DNA from: Bacteroidales bacterium UBA4866 | GTDB lineage: Bacteria > Bacteroidota > Bacteroidia > Bacteroidales > P3 | Direction of reading: 5' to 3' | Length of the DNA: 8,145 nt | Assembly: GCA_002399565.1 (NCBI GenBank) | Contig: DHDW01000032.1 | Location: 36,621-44,765, forward strand | Part shown: in pieces, positions 1 through 7,142 of the stretch | How the letters are laid out: every line of letters begins with the position of its first letter | How positions within the stretch are numbered: position 1 is the first letter of the stretch | Program-made: the position numbers and the translations under genes | The notes under the pieces: generated by a model | The model's database searches: none | Told to the model about the DNA's origin: nothing | The model's input: only the letters and a program-made list of their open reading frames with translations

Positions 1-38
1 AAAAGAAATTGGTTGTGAAATAAGCTAATAAAGTCTTA
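1..38. other. Downstream flank of mnmG, no feature seen
   Basis: These 38 bases follow the mnmG stop. The minus-strand reading is AT-rich, with no ATG, no hairpin with a T-run and no recognisable promoter motif. Whether the operon continues past the left edge cannot be told. Confidence 0.5.
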
Positions 39-1916
39 CTAACGGCTAATGTAGATAATCAAGACTGATATATCAGAAGGAGAAACTCCACTTATGCGAG
101 AGGCTTGCCCTATGGTTTTTGGGCGGATTTTAGATAGCTTTTCTCTGGCTTCAAAACTTAGGGATTTAAGGGCTTGATACTCGAAATCATCCTTAATTAT
201 TAAGTTCTCATATTTTGATAACTTATCGGCAATCTCCTGCTCCTTGTCTATATAGCTTTGATACTTTATAACTATTTCAGCTCCCTCAATTATCTCTTCC
301 TTAATGTCCATTGGGATTGATTGAATGCTCTCATTTAGAGAAGGAACATTATTTGCCAAATCCTTTAAGGTTATTTGAGGTCGAAGAAGTAGTTGTGAAA
401 TCTTTGTTTTTTGATTGATTTGAGGAGTTTCTTTTTCTTCAAACAAGGCATTAACCTCTTTTGGTTCTGCACTTGTTTTCTCAATGAAAGATACTAATTG
501 ATTACAAGAAATTTTCTTTCTCTCAACTCTTTCCATTCTTTCCTTTGAAGCTAAACCAATGGCAAAGGACAAAGGTGTTAATCTAAGGTCTGCATTATCT
601 TGACGAAGAAGTATTCTGTATTCTGCCCTTGAAGTAAACATACGATATGGCTCATCAACTCCTTTTGTAATCAGGTCATCAATCAACACTCCAATATAGC
701 TTTCTGAACGTTTAAGGGTAAAGGATGGTTTTTCATTAACTTTTAAACTTGCATTTATTCCTGCCATTAATCCTTGTGATGCTGCTTCTTCGTATCCTGT
801 TGTTCCGTTTATCTGTCCAGCAAAATAAAGGTTTTCAATTTGTTTTGTTTCTAAGGTGTCTTTAAGTTGAGTTGGTGGGAAATAGTCATACTCTATTGCA
901 TAGCCAGGCTTTTGTATTATGGCATTTTCAAAGCCTTCAATGTTTCTTAACGCTTCATATTGAATGCTAAGAGGCAAAGAAGATGAGAAACCATTAATAT
1001 AGAAAAGACTTGAATAATTACTTTCTGGCTCAATGAAAAGTTGATGACGGTCTTTTGAAGAGAATCTTTCAATTTTATCTTCAATGGAAGGACAGTAACG
1101 AGGTCCAACTCCTTTAATTCTTCCCTGGAAAAGAGGAGATTTATCAAAACCTTCTCTAAGTATATTGTGAACTTTAAGTGAAGTGTAGGCTAAAAAACAG
1201 CTTCTTTGCTCCAAAGCTTTTTCTCTTTGAACAAAGAAAGAGAATTGTTTTGGGTCAGAATCACCTTCTTGTACGTCCAATTTTGAGAAGTCAATACTTC
1301 TTCCATCAACCCTCATTGGAGTTCCTGTTTTGAGAGTTTTTACTTCAAAACCATATTCTTTAAGATTTTCTGAAATTCCTTTGGATTGTTCTTCTCCTAT
1401 TCTTCCTCCCAAAAAATTAGTTTCCCCAATATGAATTTTACCATTAAGGAAAGTTCCATTAGTTAAAACTACTGACTTTCCTACCATTTCCAATCCCATT
1501 TTAGTTTTAACTCCATAAACATTTTGGTTGTCTATCTTTAAGCCAATAACCTCATCCTGCCAAAGGCTAAGATTGGGTATTTGTTCCAACACTCTTCTCC
1601 ATAAAATAGAAAAAGTAATATTATCTACTTGAGCTCTTGGACTCCACATAGCTGGACCTTTGGAAAGATTAAGCATACGAAACTGGAGAGTATTTTGATC
1701 GGTTATTATTCCTGAATAACCTCCTAAGGCATCAATCTCACGAACAATTTGTCCTTTAGCCACTCCTCCCATTGCTGGATTGCACGAAAGCTGAGCAATA
1801 GCATTCAGGTTTTGTGTTATAAGAAGAACTGAAGAACCTAAATTAGCTGCTGCACAAGCTGCTTCGCAACCTGCATGACCTGCACCAACAACAATTACAT
1901 CAAAGTTTTTAAACAT
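39..1916 (-). CDS. mnmG: tRNA uridine-5-carboxymethylaminomethyl(34) synthesis enzyme MnmG (GidA)
   Basis: A complete 625-residue MnmG; the E. coli enzyme is about 629. With MnmE (not in this window) it installs the carboxymethylaminomethyl group at C5 of wobble U34 in tRNAs reading split codon boxes, using FAD, NADH and a methylene-THF carbon. Visible hallmarks: the FAD-binding loop GAGHAGCEAA (11-20); SCNPAMGGVAKGQ (44-56), with Cys45 matching E. coli Cys47; GPAMWSPRAQVD (87-98); GPRYCPSIEDKIERF (271-285), the first GidA signature, with Cys275 matching E. coli Cys277; AGQINGTTGYEEAASQG (366-382), the second signature; MFTSRAEYRILLRQDNADLR (426-445); and the C-terminal helical MnmE/tRNA-binding domain ending GQASRISGVSPSDISVLI. 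No key residue is missing. The ATG at 1916 is inside the end of ybeY and has an AAGGAG five bases before it, suggesting coupled translation. The gene ends in TAG, 38 bases before the left edge. Confidence 0.98.
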   Translation of the reverse strand: MFKNFDVIVVGAGHAGCEAACAAANLGSSVLLITQNLNAIAQLSCNPAMGGVAKGQIVREIDALGGYSGIITDQNTLQFRMLNLSKGPAMWSPRAQVDNITFSILWRRVLEQIPNLSLWQDEVIGLKIDNQNVYGVKTKMGLEMVGKSVVLTNGTFLNGKIHIGETNFLGGRIGEEQSKGISENLKEYGFEVKTLKTGTPMRVDGRSIDFSKLDVQEGDSDPKQFSFFVQREKALEQRSCFLAYTSLKVHNILREGFDKSPLFQGRIKGVGPRYCPSIEDKIERFSSKDRHQLFIEPESNYSSLFYINGFSSSLPLSIQYEALRNIEGFENAIIQKPGYAIEYDYFPPTQLKDTLETKQIENLYFAGQINGTTGYEEAASQGLMAGINASLKVNEKPSFTLKRSESYIGVLIDDLITKGVDEPYRMFTSRAEYRILLRQDNADLRLTPLSFAIGLASKERMERVERKKISCNQLVSFIEKTSAEPKEVNALFEEKETPQINQKTKISQLLLRPQITLKDLANNVPSLNESIQSIPMDIKEEIIEGAEIVIKYQSYIDKEQEIADKLSKYENLIIKDDFEYQALKSLSFEAREKLSKIRPKTIGQASRISGVSPSDISVLIIYISR

Positions 1917-2311
1917 TCCTGCTCCTTAATTCTCATTTGTTTTGCTTCCTTATCTGTTTTATCTTTAAATCCCAAAAGATGCAAAACTCCATGTATAATT
2001 ACTCTATGAAGTTCTTCTTCAAAACTTACATTTAATTCTTTAGCATTGTCCACTACTCTGTCAATGCTAATAAATAAATCCCCTGCAATTTTATTTCCTG
2101 CAGTGTAATCAAAGGTTATAATATCAGTGTAGTAATCGTGCTGAAGATAGTTTTGGTTAATCTCCAAAAGATAATCGTCTGAGCAAAAAATATAGGATAT
2201 ATCCCCTACTTTCATACCATTTTGCTCAACAATAGATTTAATCCACGATTTTAATTTATTCTTTTGTCTTAAAGTGTCTTTTATTTCAACAAAATTAAAG
2301 CTTACAGCCAT
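1895..2311 (-). CDS. ybeY: rRNA maturation RNase YbeY (endoribonuclease)
   Basis: A 138-residue YbeY/UPF0054 metalloprotein, near the short end of the family's usual 140-180. YbeY acts in the cytoplasm in 16S rRNA 3'-end maturation and ribosome quality control. The signature regions are present: TDIITFDY (62-69, equivalent to TNVLSF in E. coli), GDLFISID (77-84) and the zinc helix IIHGVLHLLGFKDKT (105-119). The first two metal ligands are His107 and His111. The third position of HxxxHxxxxxH is Asp117, and the residue equivalent to E. coli Arg59 appears to be Leu56 (NYLQHDYYTD). As I recall, both substitutions are usual in Bacteroidota YbeY, so I read the gene as functional rather than broken. 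The ATG at 2311 lies 10 bases after the preceding stop, with an A-rich leader (CCTAAAAAA) and no Shine-Dalgarno site. The 3' end overlaps mnmG by 22 bases in another frame. Confidence 0.93.
   Translation of the reverse strand: MAVSFNFVEIKDTLRQKNKLKSWIKSIVEQNGMKVGDISYIFCSDDYLLEINQNYLQHDYYTDIITFDYTAGNKIAGDLFISIDRVVDNAKELNVSFEEELHRVIIHGVLHLLGFKDKTDKEAKQMRIKEQECLKTLM
1922..1927 (-). promoter_or_regulatory. Shine-Dalgarno-like site for mnmG inside ybeY
   Basis: The minus strand reads AAGGAGCAGGAATG, with AAGGAG five bases before the mnmG ATG. The site is made by the ybeY codons for Lys-Glu-Gln-Glu (residues 129-132). It supports 1916 as the mnmG start. Most other starts in this window have A-rich leaders instead, so the hexamer may also be a by-product of the YbeY sequence. 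Confidence 0.5.
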
Positions 2312-2321
2312 TTTTTTAGGT

Positions 2322-2759
2322 TTAGTTCTCTATGCTTTTTGTATGGATTGACTTTTGAGTGAAAAACACTTTAAACTTCTCTTGACGAGTTTTTAGTTCA
2401 TCTTCATCAATTCCACTTACGTAGAAAATCAATTCTAATGTTTTGCCATCGTCAAGTATGTTGTATTCGTTGGTTAGCATTTGAATTAATTCTGTTATAG
2501 AAGTAAAAACTTGCTGATTGGTTTTAAAAACAAAACATACGCCATTAACACATTGTTCAAAAGAAAAGTCACTATTGAAATTGGAGTCAAGTTCTGGATT
2601 ATTGTAAATAATATCTAAAGCCTCATCAACCACAACAGAAAGTATTCCAAAATAGTTGTGAAGATTGAATCTATCACATATTTCTTCCACTAAGGCTTGT
2701 GCCTTTATTCTTTGTGAATGATTTGAGTTTAAAGTTACAATATCGTAGTTTTGCTTCAT
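2322..2759 (-). CDS. Degenerate GHKL/anti-sigma-factor-like ATPase homologue (putative)
   Basis: A 145-residue protein from the ATG at 2759. An in-frame ATG at 2801 would give 159 residues and overlap the upstream gene by 29 bases; it has an AAGGAG at good spacing, but that hexamer lies in apparently conserved coding sequence (YYKEKVN), and the extra residues (MIFFINLNVENNNT) look like read-through. From 2759 the gap is 13 bases with an A-rich leader, the style of neighbouring genes. I recall the gene at this position in Bacteroidota as a small RsbW-like ATP-binding protein, and the scaffold matches: an N-terminal helix ALVEEICDRFNL (22-33), a helix FGILSVVVDEALDIIYNN (37-54) where the N-box would be, strands at 72-78, and the closing helix and strands ITELIQMLTNEYNILDDGK (88-106) then TLELIFYV. 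The N-box Asn is Ile50, and the DxGxG and ATP-lid segments are missing (KTNQQVF instead). It is therefore probably unable to bind ATP. The fold assignment is by eye and moderate. Confidence 0.65.
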   Translation of the reverse strand: MKQNYDIVTLNSNHSQRIKAQALVEEICDRFNLHNYFGILSVVVDEALDIIYNNPELDSNFNSDFSFEQCVNGVCFVFKTNQQVFTSITELIQMLTNEYNILDDGKTLELIFYVSGIDEDELKTRQEKFKVFFTQKSIHTKSIEN

Positions 2760-2772
2760 AGTGTTGTTATTT

Positions 2773-5700
2773 TCAACGTTCAAATTTATAAAAAAAATCA
2801 TTTACTTTCTCCTTATAGTAGGGAGAAAACACTGGAGGAACCTGCTTAAATAACTCCAATTCTCTATTCTTTAATTTATTAAATTCTAAGAATTGATTAT
2901 TGGATTTATCAATTAAATCCCTGCCTTCAGTAGATTCTCTTCTTTGCTCTTGCTCTTGTTTGGCTTGAGCTTTCTCGTGTTGCAACATTCTTGTAAGAAT
3001 ATTGTTTTGACGATTGATAGTCTGCTGATTTATGATTTTGTTTACGATATCTGTTTCGGTTTGTTCCATTTGTTTGATTAAATTATCCAATTCTCCTGCA
3101 CTTTTTCCTCCTTCTTCCTTTAAATCATTGGAATACTGCTGCATCATTTTTCTTATCATTTCTTGTTGTGCAGCCATTTTTGCCAATTCTTCATTAATCT
3201 TTGCATTCTCTCCTATTCTTGGCTTTTGATTTTGCCCTTTCTTTTGTCCTTCCAATTCCTTTTTCAATCTCTCCATTTCTTTGTTTAAAGCCTCCTGCAT
3301 CTCTCTCATTGATTTAGGATTTTGTTTTCCTTGCTTTGGACTATTGCATTGATTCTTTGGCTGCGATTTGGAATTGTTTTTGCTTTTGGACTTAGACTTC
3401 ATATTCTGCTGCATATTATTTAAACTCTCTGCCAAAAGAAGAGAAAGATTATTCATTGAAGTCATTGCATATTGTTGTGAAGAAGTGGCTTGAGTGTTTT
3501 TGTAGGAACCATAAATTCCTTGATTATATTGAAGGAGTTTTTCAATTGAATTTCCAATTTGATTATCTATTGATATTAGTTCCTTATTAATAATATTGCT
3601 TATTTGTGGCTGACGCTTACTCATAGCAAAAAGACTATCGGAAATCATCTTCATATCGTTCTTTATCCTATTTTGAGTGTTTATAAGATTTTGATATAAA
3701 GGATCTGTAACTGATGTTTCTCTTACCTTAAGTATTAAATCTTCCTGCATAAAAGAAAGTTTATTAAGGTTTTTAAGTATTTGCCTTACCTCTTGTATAT
3801 CTTCAGCTAACTGCTCTTCTTCATTTTCTTCTTGTTGTTGCTCTAAATCATTAGCCATTTGCTCCATTTTTTCTGCAGCTTGTTTTTGATTTTTGGAAGC
3901 ATCTTTGTTCTTCTTCTGCTCCATATTCTTTTGAGCATTCTTTTGAGCCTGAGTTATGCTATCTTCTTTTTGCTTGTCTGTTTTGATATCTAAAGGGTCT
4001 TCAAGCTCAGATGCTTTTTTCTGAAGTTCTTGAATATCTTTCTTTATCTCTTCAAATGATTTATTTAACTGACTTTGCTTTTCTTGAAGGTCTTTATTGT
4101 TTTTAGGGTTTTGCTCTGTTTCTTGCGATAATTCTTTTTGCTCTTGAGCTGTTTTATTCATTTTATCTATTGTTTCAAGCATCTTTTTATCTACTTCCAA
4201 ACGCTTAAACATCTCAAGATTTCTGTCCAATTGTTTCTCTAAGTTCTCATTGCTCATCTTCATCTTGTCTAAGGCTTCTTTGAGGTCTTCCTTCTTAATA
4301 TTATCCTTAATCATTTTATTTAACTCCTCAAACATATCTTTAGCAACTTCTTCATAGAGCTTCTCAAGTTCTTTTTGTTTCTTTAATATTTCCTCGTTTT
4401 GTTGTTTATATCTTTGGTCTAAATTATTATTTTCTTTTATCTTCTTACTTATATTTTCAAGCGATTGCTTAATTTGGTCTTGTTTTTTCTTTAATGACTC
4501 AATTTGTTTTTTGTCTTGCCAGTCCAATTCTTTCTTTTCAAGTAATTTTTTATTCAATTCTTTTATCTCTTCTTGAATTTTCTTCAATTCCATTAAAGAC
4601 TGGTCAGTTTCTTTCTTTATTTGATTACTTGTTTTTTCCTGTTTCTCTTCAATTTCATCTATTGAAGGAATTTCTATTGTGAAAACTCCAGAGCGAGTTG
4701 ATTTTGCTCCATCAATTGCATCATTATCCCATACTTCAAAATAATAAACCAATCTTTCTCCTGGCTTAAGCTCTGACAAATCATAACTATAATAAAACTC
4801 TTGAGCATTTTCCTTAGTGTTTAGAGGCAAAGATGAGGAAATAATGGTTTGTTTTGGAGAATCCTTTTCATATTTCTCCACATGAAACTCCAATTTGGAG
4901 AAACCATAATCATCTTTTATCTGTCCTCTAAAATAAACTCTATCGGCAATTATACTATCCTTTTGTTCAATAACTGCTATCTGAGGACTTAAATCAGGAA
5001 TTACATTAACTAAAAACTCCAAAGAATCACTAAAAGTGGTGAAGTTATTTTTGGTAAAAAGCTGATAGCTCAAATCGGACATTATTAGTTTGGAGAAAGA
5101 TAGTCTTCCATTTTTGTCTGGGGAAAAACTCTCCTCTTTGTTATTATTCTTAAAGATTAGGGTTTTGGTATCTTTTGTTACTGCTCTCCAACTTATTGTA
5201 CTTCCTTTTGGAACGGAGAAGTTGCTAACATTGGTAAATGACTCTTCTTTAATTTGGGTGTAGGCGGGATAAGTAATTACAGCTTGAAGATCTAAGAGAA
5301 TTGGCTTAGGAAGCACTTCTATATTATAGTCGTTGCTTGTTATTTCAGAGGACTCAAAATGAAAGGTTACATTGTTTTGGATTTGTTTTATTGAATAAGT
5401 AAATATGTCTTTTTTCTCCTTATTCATTTCAAAAATCTGCTTGTTAATTACAATATTTACTTTGTCAACAAGCATTTCTCCTTCAATTTTAACTCTTATG
5501 TCTATATCTCCGTGTTGCAAAACCTTTAAATCTGTGTTGAGTAATTTAAAAGAAAATGGTGCTGGTCTTTGGAAATGTTTTGTATGATTGATATAACGAT
5601 AGGTTGGTTCACTAATAAAGCTTGGGAAGAAGATTCCACAAAGAAGAAGAATAACCACTGGTATTAGTGCCCATTTAATGTATTTTTTGTTCTTTGAAAT

Positions 5701-6138
5701 ATCTACTGCCTTAACGAATGGGATTGGAGAAAGTTCTTGCGTCCTTTGTTTTATACTTGCTTCCAAAAGCTCTGAGTCTTCCTTTGAAGCTACATCTTGA
5801 AGCTGAAGTAGGTTTAAAAGCTTATCTGAAACCTCAGGGAAATGAGTTCCTATTATGTTTGCAGCTTCCTTATATGATATGGTTTTGGTTAGACGGAATA
5901 TCTTAAAAAGAGGTACAAGAATAAAGAAATAAAGTATTAGAAGTGCAATTGTAAGAAAAGAATAGAATAGAATGGAGCGTGTGAGAGTGGAATAATAACC
6001 AAAGTATTCAAGGGTGTTAAGTATAAGAAAGAAACTTAAAAGAAGAAATACGCAGTATAATATGCCTTTTATTAGCTTATTCTTGTAGTACTTTCTTATA
6101 AACTTATCTAACTTCGATATAATTACTTCATTAGTCAT
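2773..6138 (-). CDS. DUF4175-type large membrane-anchored coiled-coil protein
   Basis: A 1121-residue protein of unknown function that I recognise as the Bacteroidota DUF4175-type family by its layout and by its place before ybeY-mnmG. N-terminal hydrophobic helices are at about residues 24-42, 56-78 and 155-173. Lys/Arg-rich flanks (KFIRKYYKNK before the first; the 79-154 loop, ending KNKKYIKW) suggest N-in topology with everything after residue 174 outside the inner membrane. Residues 174-490 are beta-rich and Ig-like, with PAPFSF (192-197), ITYPAYT (288-294) and DDYGFSKLEFHVE (409-421). From about 495 to 800 the chain is almost pure K/E/Q/N heptad-like coiled coil. A Gln/Met-rich helical region follows, then a KSKSKSK linker (about 914-945) and more coiled coil to the end (PPVFSPYYKEKVNDFF). 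No enzyme motif is visible. It may be structural or a scaffold in the envelope. The start at 6138 follows the SDR stop by 14 bases; an earlier ATG at 6143 hits a stop after two codons. Confidence 0.85.
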   Translation of the reverse strand: MTNEVIISKLDKFIRKYYKNKLIKGILYCVFLLLSFFLILNTLEYFGYYSTLTRSILFYSFLTIALLILYFFILVPLFKIFRLTKTISYKEAANIIGTHFPEVSDKLLNLLQLQDVASKEDSELLEASIKQRTQELSPIPFVKAVDISKNKKYIKWALIPVVILLLCGIFFPSFISEPTYRYINHTKHFQRPAPFSFKLLNTDLKVLQHGDIDIRVKIEGEMLVDKVNIVINKQIFEMNKEKKDIFTYSIKQIQNNVTFHFESSEITSNDYNIEVLPKPILLDLQAVITYPAYTQIKEESFTNVSNFSVPKGSTISWRAVTKDTKTLIFKNNNKEESFSPDKNGRLSFSKLIMSDLSYQLFTKNNFTTFSDSLEFLVNVIPDLSPQIAVIEQKDSIIADRVYFRGQIKDDYGFSKLEFHVEKYEKDSPKQTIISSSLPLNTKENAQEFYYSYDLSELKPGERLVYYFEVWDNDAIDGAKSTRSGVFTIEIPSIDEIEEKQEKTSNQIKKETDQSLMELKKIQEEIKELNKKLLEKKELDWQDKKQIESLKKKQDQIKQSLENISKKIKENNNLDQRYKQQNEEILKKQKELEKLYEEVAKDMFEELNKMIKDNIKKEDLKEALDKMKMSNENLEKQLDRNLEMFKRLEVDKKMLETIDKMNKTAQEQKELSQETEQNPKNNKDLQEKQSQLNKSFEEIKKDIQELQKKASELEDPLDIKTDKQKEDSITQAQKNAQKNMEQKKNKDASKNQKQAAEKMEQMANDLEQQQEENEEEQLAEDIQEVRQILKNLNKLSFMQEDLILKVRETSVTDPLYQNLINTQNRIKNDMKMISDSLFAMSKRQPQISNIINKELISIDNQIGNSIEKLLQYNQGIYGSYKNTQATSSQQYAMTSMNNLSLLLAESLNNMQQNMKSKSKSKNNSKSQPKNQCNSPKQGKQNPKSMREMQEALNKEMERLKKELEGQKKGQNQKPRIGENAKINEELAKMAAQQEMIRKMMQQYSNDLKEEGGKSAGELDNLIKQMEQTETDIVNKIINQQTINRQNNILTRMLQHEKAQAKQEQEQRRESTEGRDLIDKSNNQFLEFNKLKNRELELFKQVPPVFSPYYKEKVNDFFYKFER
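2809..2814 (-). promoter_or_regulatory. Shine-Dalgarno-like AAGGAG before the alternative ATG at 2801
   Basis: The minus strand reads AAGGAGAAAGTAAATG, placing AAGGAG seven bases before the ATG at 2801. It is formed by Lys-Glu codons in the C-terminus of the large DUF4175-type protein (YYKEKVN). If functional, it would make the small GHKL-like protein 159 residues long with a 29-base overlap; otherwise the start is 2759. I think chance or protein-level constraint is more likely, but the spacing is good. Confidence 0.3.
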
Positions 6139-6152
6139 TTCATTTATTTAAC

Positions 6153-7136
6153 CTATTTCAACCATTTCTCTTGTTTGTACCAGCTGATTGATTTCTCTAC
6201 TCCTTTTTCTAAATCTACTTTAGGGTTATAACCTAAGTCTTTTTTCAAATCCTCAATGCCACAGTTCCAGTTTCTTGCTTTAAGTATGTTGAATTTATCT
6301 TTGTTTAAAGTAAAGGATTTTCCAATTAAATTTCCTATAAATTCCATTATCGAGCTAATCCACATTACTATAAACAAAGGGAGTTTAAGTTTTATTGTCC
6401 AAGTATTTAATACTTTTTTTGTTATTTGAGCAAATTCTTTATCCAAATAGAGCTTGCCATCACTAACAAAATAGGTTTTACCACTAATTTCTGATTTCAT
6501 TGCCAATATGCTTACATCAACCAAATCATCAACATAGACAAAAGTCAGTCTTTGTGGAACAAATCCAAGATAAGGCTCAAGGTGATTATTAATGGTTTGA
6601 AAATATACAAAATAATCTGTTTCACGTGGACCATAAACTCCTGTTGGACGAAGAATAATATATTTGCCTTTAAAATTATCTCTAATGTATTCTTCTGCTT
6701 GAAGTTTGGCTTTGCCATATTCAGTGTTTGGCTTATTTAAATCTTCAACTTTGCACTCACAAAAAGTGGTCTCTTCTCCAGGACCATGAGCTGCAAAACT
6801 GCTGAAGAATATTAATTTGGTTGATGTATTTTGAAGTGCATAAACTAAATTCTTTACATAGCCATAGTTTACTTTGTAAAAATCTTCTTTTTTCTTTGCT
6901 TTTGTAAGTCCAGCAAGATGAAAAAAAGCATAAAAATTCTCTTCTTTAAGAATTCTTTCTAACTCATCGGGATTATTGTAAGGAAGGTCTAAGAAACTTA
7001 TCCTTTGGTCTTGTAAATACTTTCTGCTACTTGATTTTCTAATGCCTGCCGTTACCTGATATCCTTCTTGAAGAAGTTTCTCAACCAAGGTGCTTCCAAT
7101 AAATCCACTTGCTCCTGTAACTAAAACCTTCAACAT
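6153..7136 (-). CDS. NAD(P)-dependent epimerase/dehydratase family protein (extended SDR)
   Basis: A 327-residue extended short-chain dehydrogenase. The Rossmann dinucleotide loop GASGFIG is at residues 8-14, followed by the HLAG element at 73-76. The catalytic serine region is FSSFAAHG (111-118), and the YxxxK pair is Tyr140/Lys144 in EYGKAK. LRPTGVYGPRE (162-172) is the usual post-catalytic strand and turn, and the C-terminus has DLGYNPKVDLEKGVEKSI. Residues about 248-275 form a hydrophobic stretch (LPLFIVMWISSIMEFIGNLIG) common in membrane-associated, sterol/lipid-type members of this superfamily. All catalytic elements are intact, so it should be an active oxidoreductase or epimerase. The substrate is not readable: a sugar nucleotide is possible, but the 3-beta-HSD-like tail and the acyltransferase-like gene 6 bases upstream make a keto-lipid reductase worth considering. 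The ATG at 7136 starts directly with the first beta strand (MLKVLVTG); the leader is A-rich with no Shine-Dalgarno site. The next gene starts 14 bases downstream. Confidence 0.9.
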   Translation of the reverse strand: MLKVLVTGASGFIGSTLVEKLLQEGYQVTAGIRKSSSRKYLQDQRISFLDLPYNNPDELERILKEENFYAFFHLAGLTKAKKKEDFYKVNYGYVKNLVYALQNTSTKLIFFSSFAAHGPGEETTFCECKVEDLNKPNTEYGKAKLQAEEYIRDNFKGKYIILRPTGVYGPRETDYFVYFQTINNHLEPYLGFVPQRLTFVYVDDLVDVSILAMKSEISGKTYFVSDGKLYLDKEFAQITKKVLNTWTIKLKLPLFIVMWISSIMEFIGNLIGKSFTLNKDKFNILKARNWNCGIEDLKKDLGYNPKVDLEKGVEKSISWYKQEKWLK

Positions 7137-7142
7137 TACTTT

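Noticed and set aside
1..38. Possible terminator or start of the next gene after mnmG
   Set aside because: No inverted repeat with a T-run and no ATG on the minus strand; too short to judge.
947..1147. Minus-strand frame of 66 codons within mnmG
   Set aside because: It lies in another frame of an intact mnmG and has no recognisable domain; a shadow frame.
3032..3229. Plus-strand open frame of 65 codons, and similar plus-strand frames near 4494-4682, 5405-5587, 5718-5906 and 6552-6740
   Set aside because: All are antisense to well-supported minus-strand genes, rich in Phe/Leu/Ser from reversed A/G-rich codons, and show no family resemblance.
3739..4656. Strong purine/pyrimidine strand skew resembling a repeat tract
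   Set aside because: It follows from Lys/Glu/Gln-rich coiled-coil codons (AAA, AAG, GAA, CAA); there is no regular DNA-level unit, so it is not a tandem repeat or CRISPR array.
6141..6149. ATG at 6143 just before the start of the large protein
   Set aside because: It reads ATG AAA TGA, a two-codon frame; probably chance in an AT-rich spacer.
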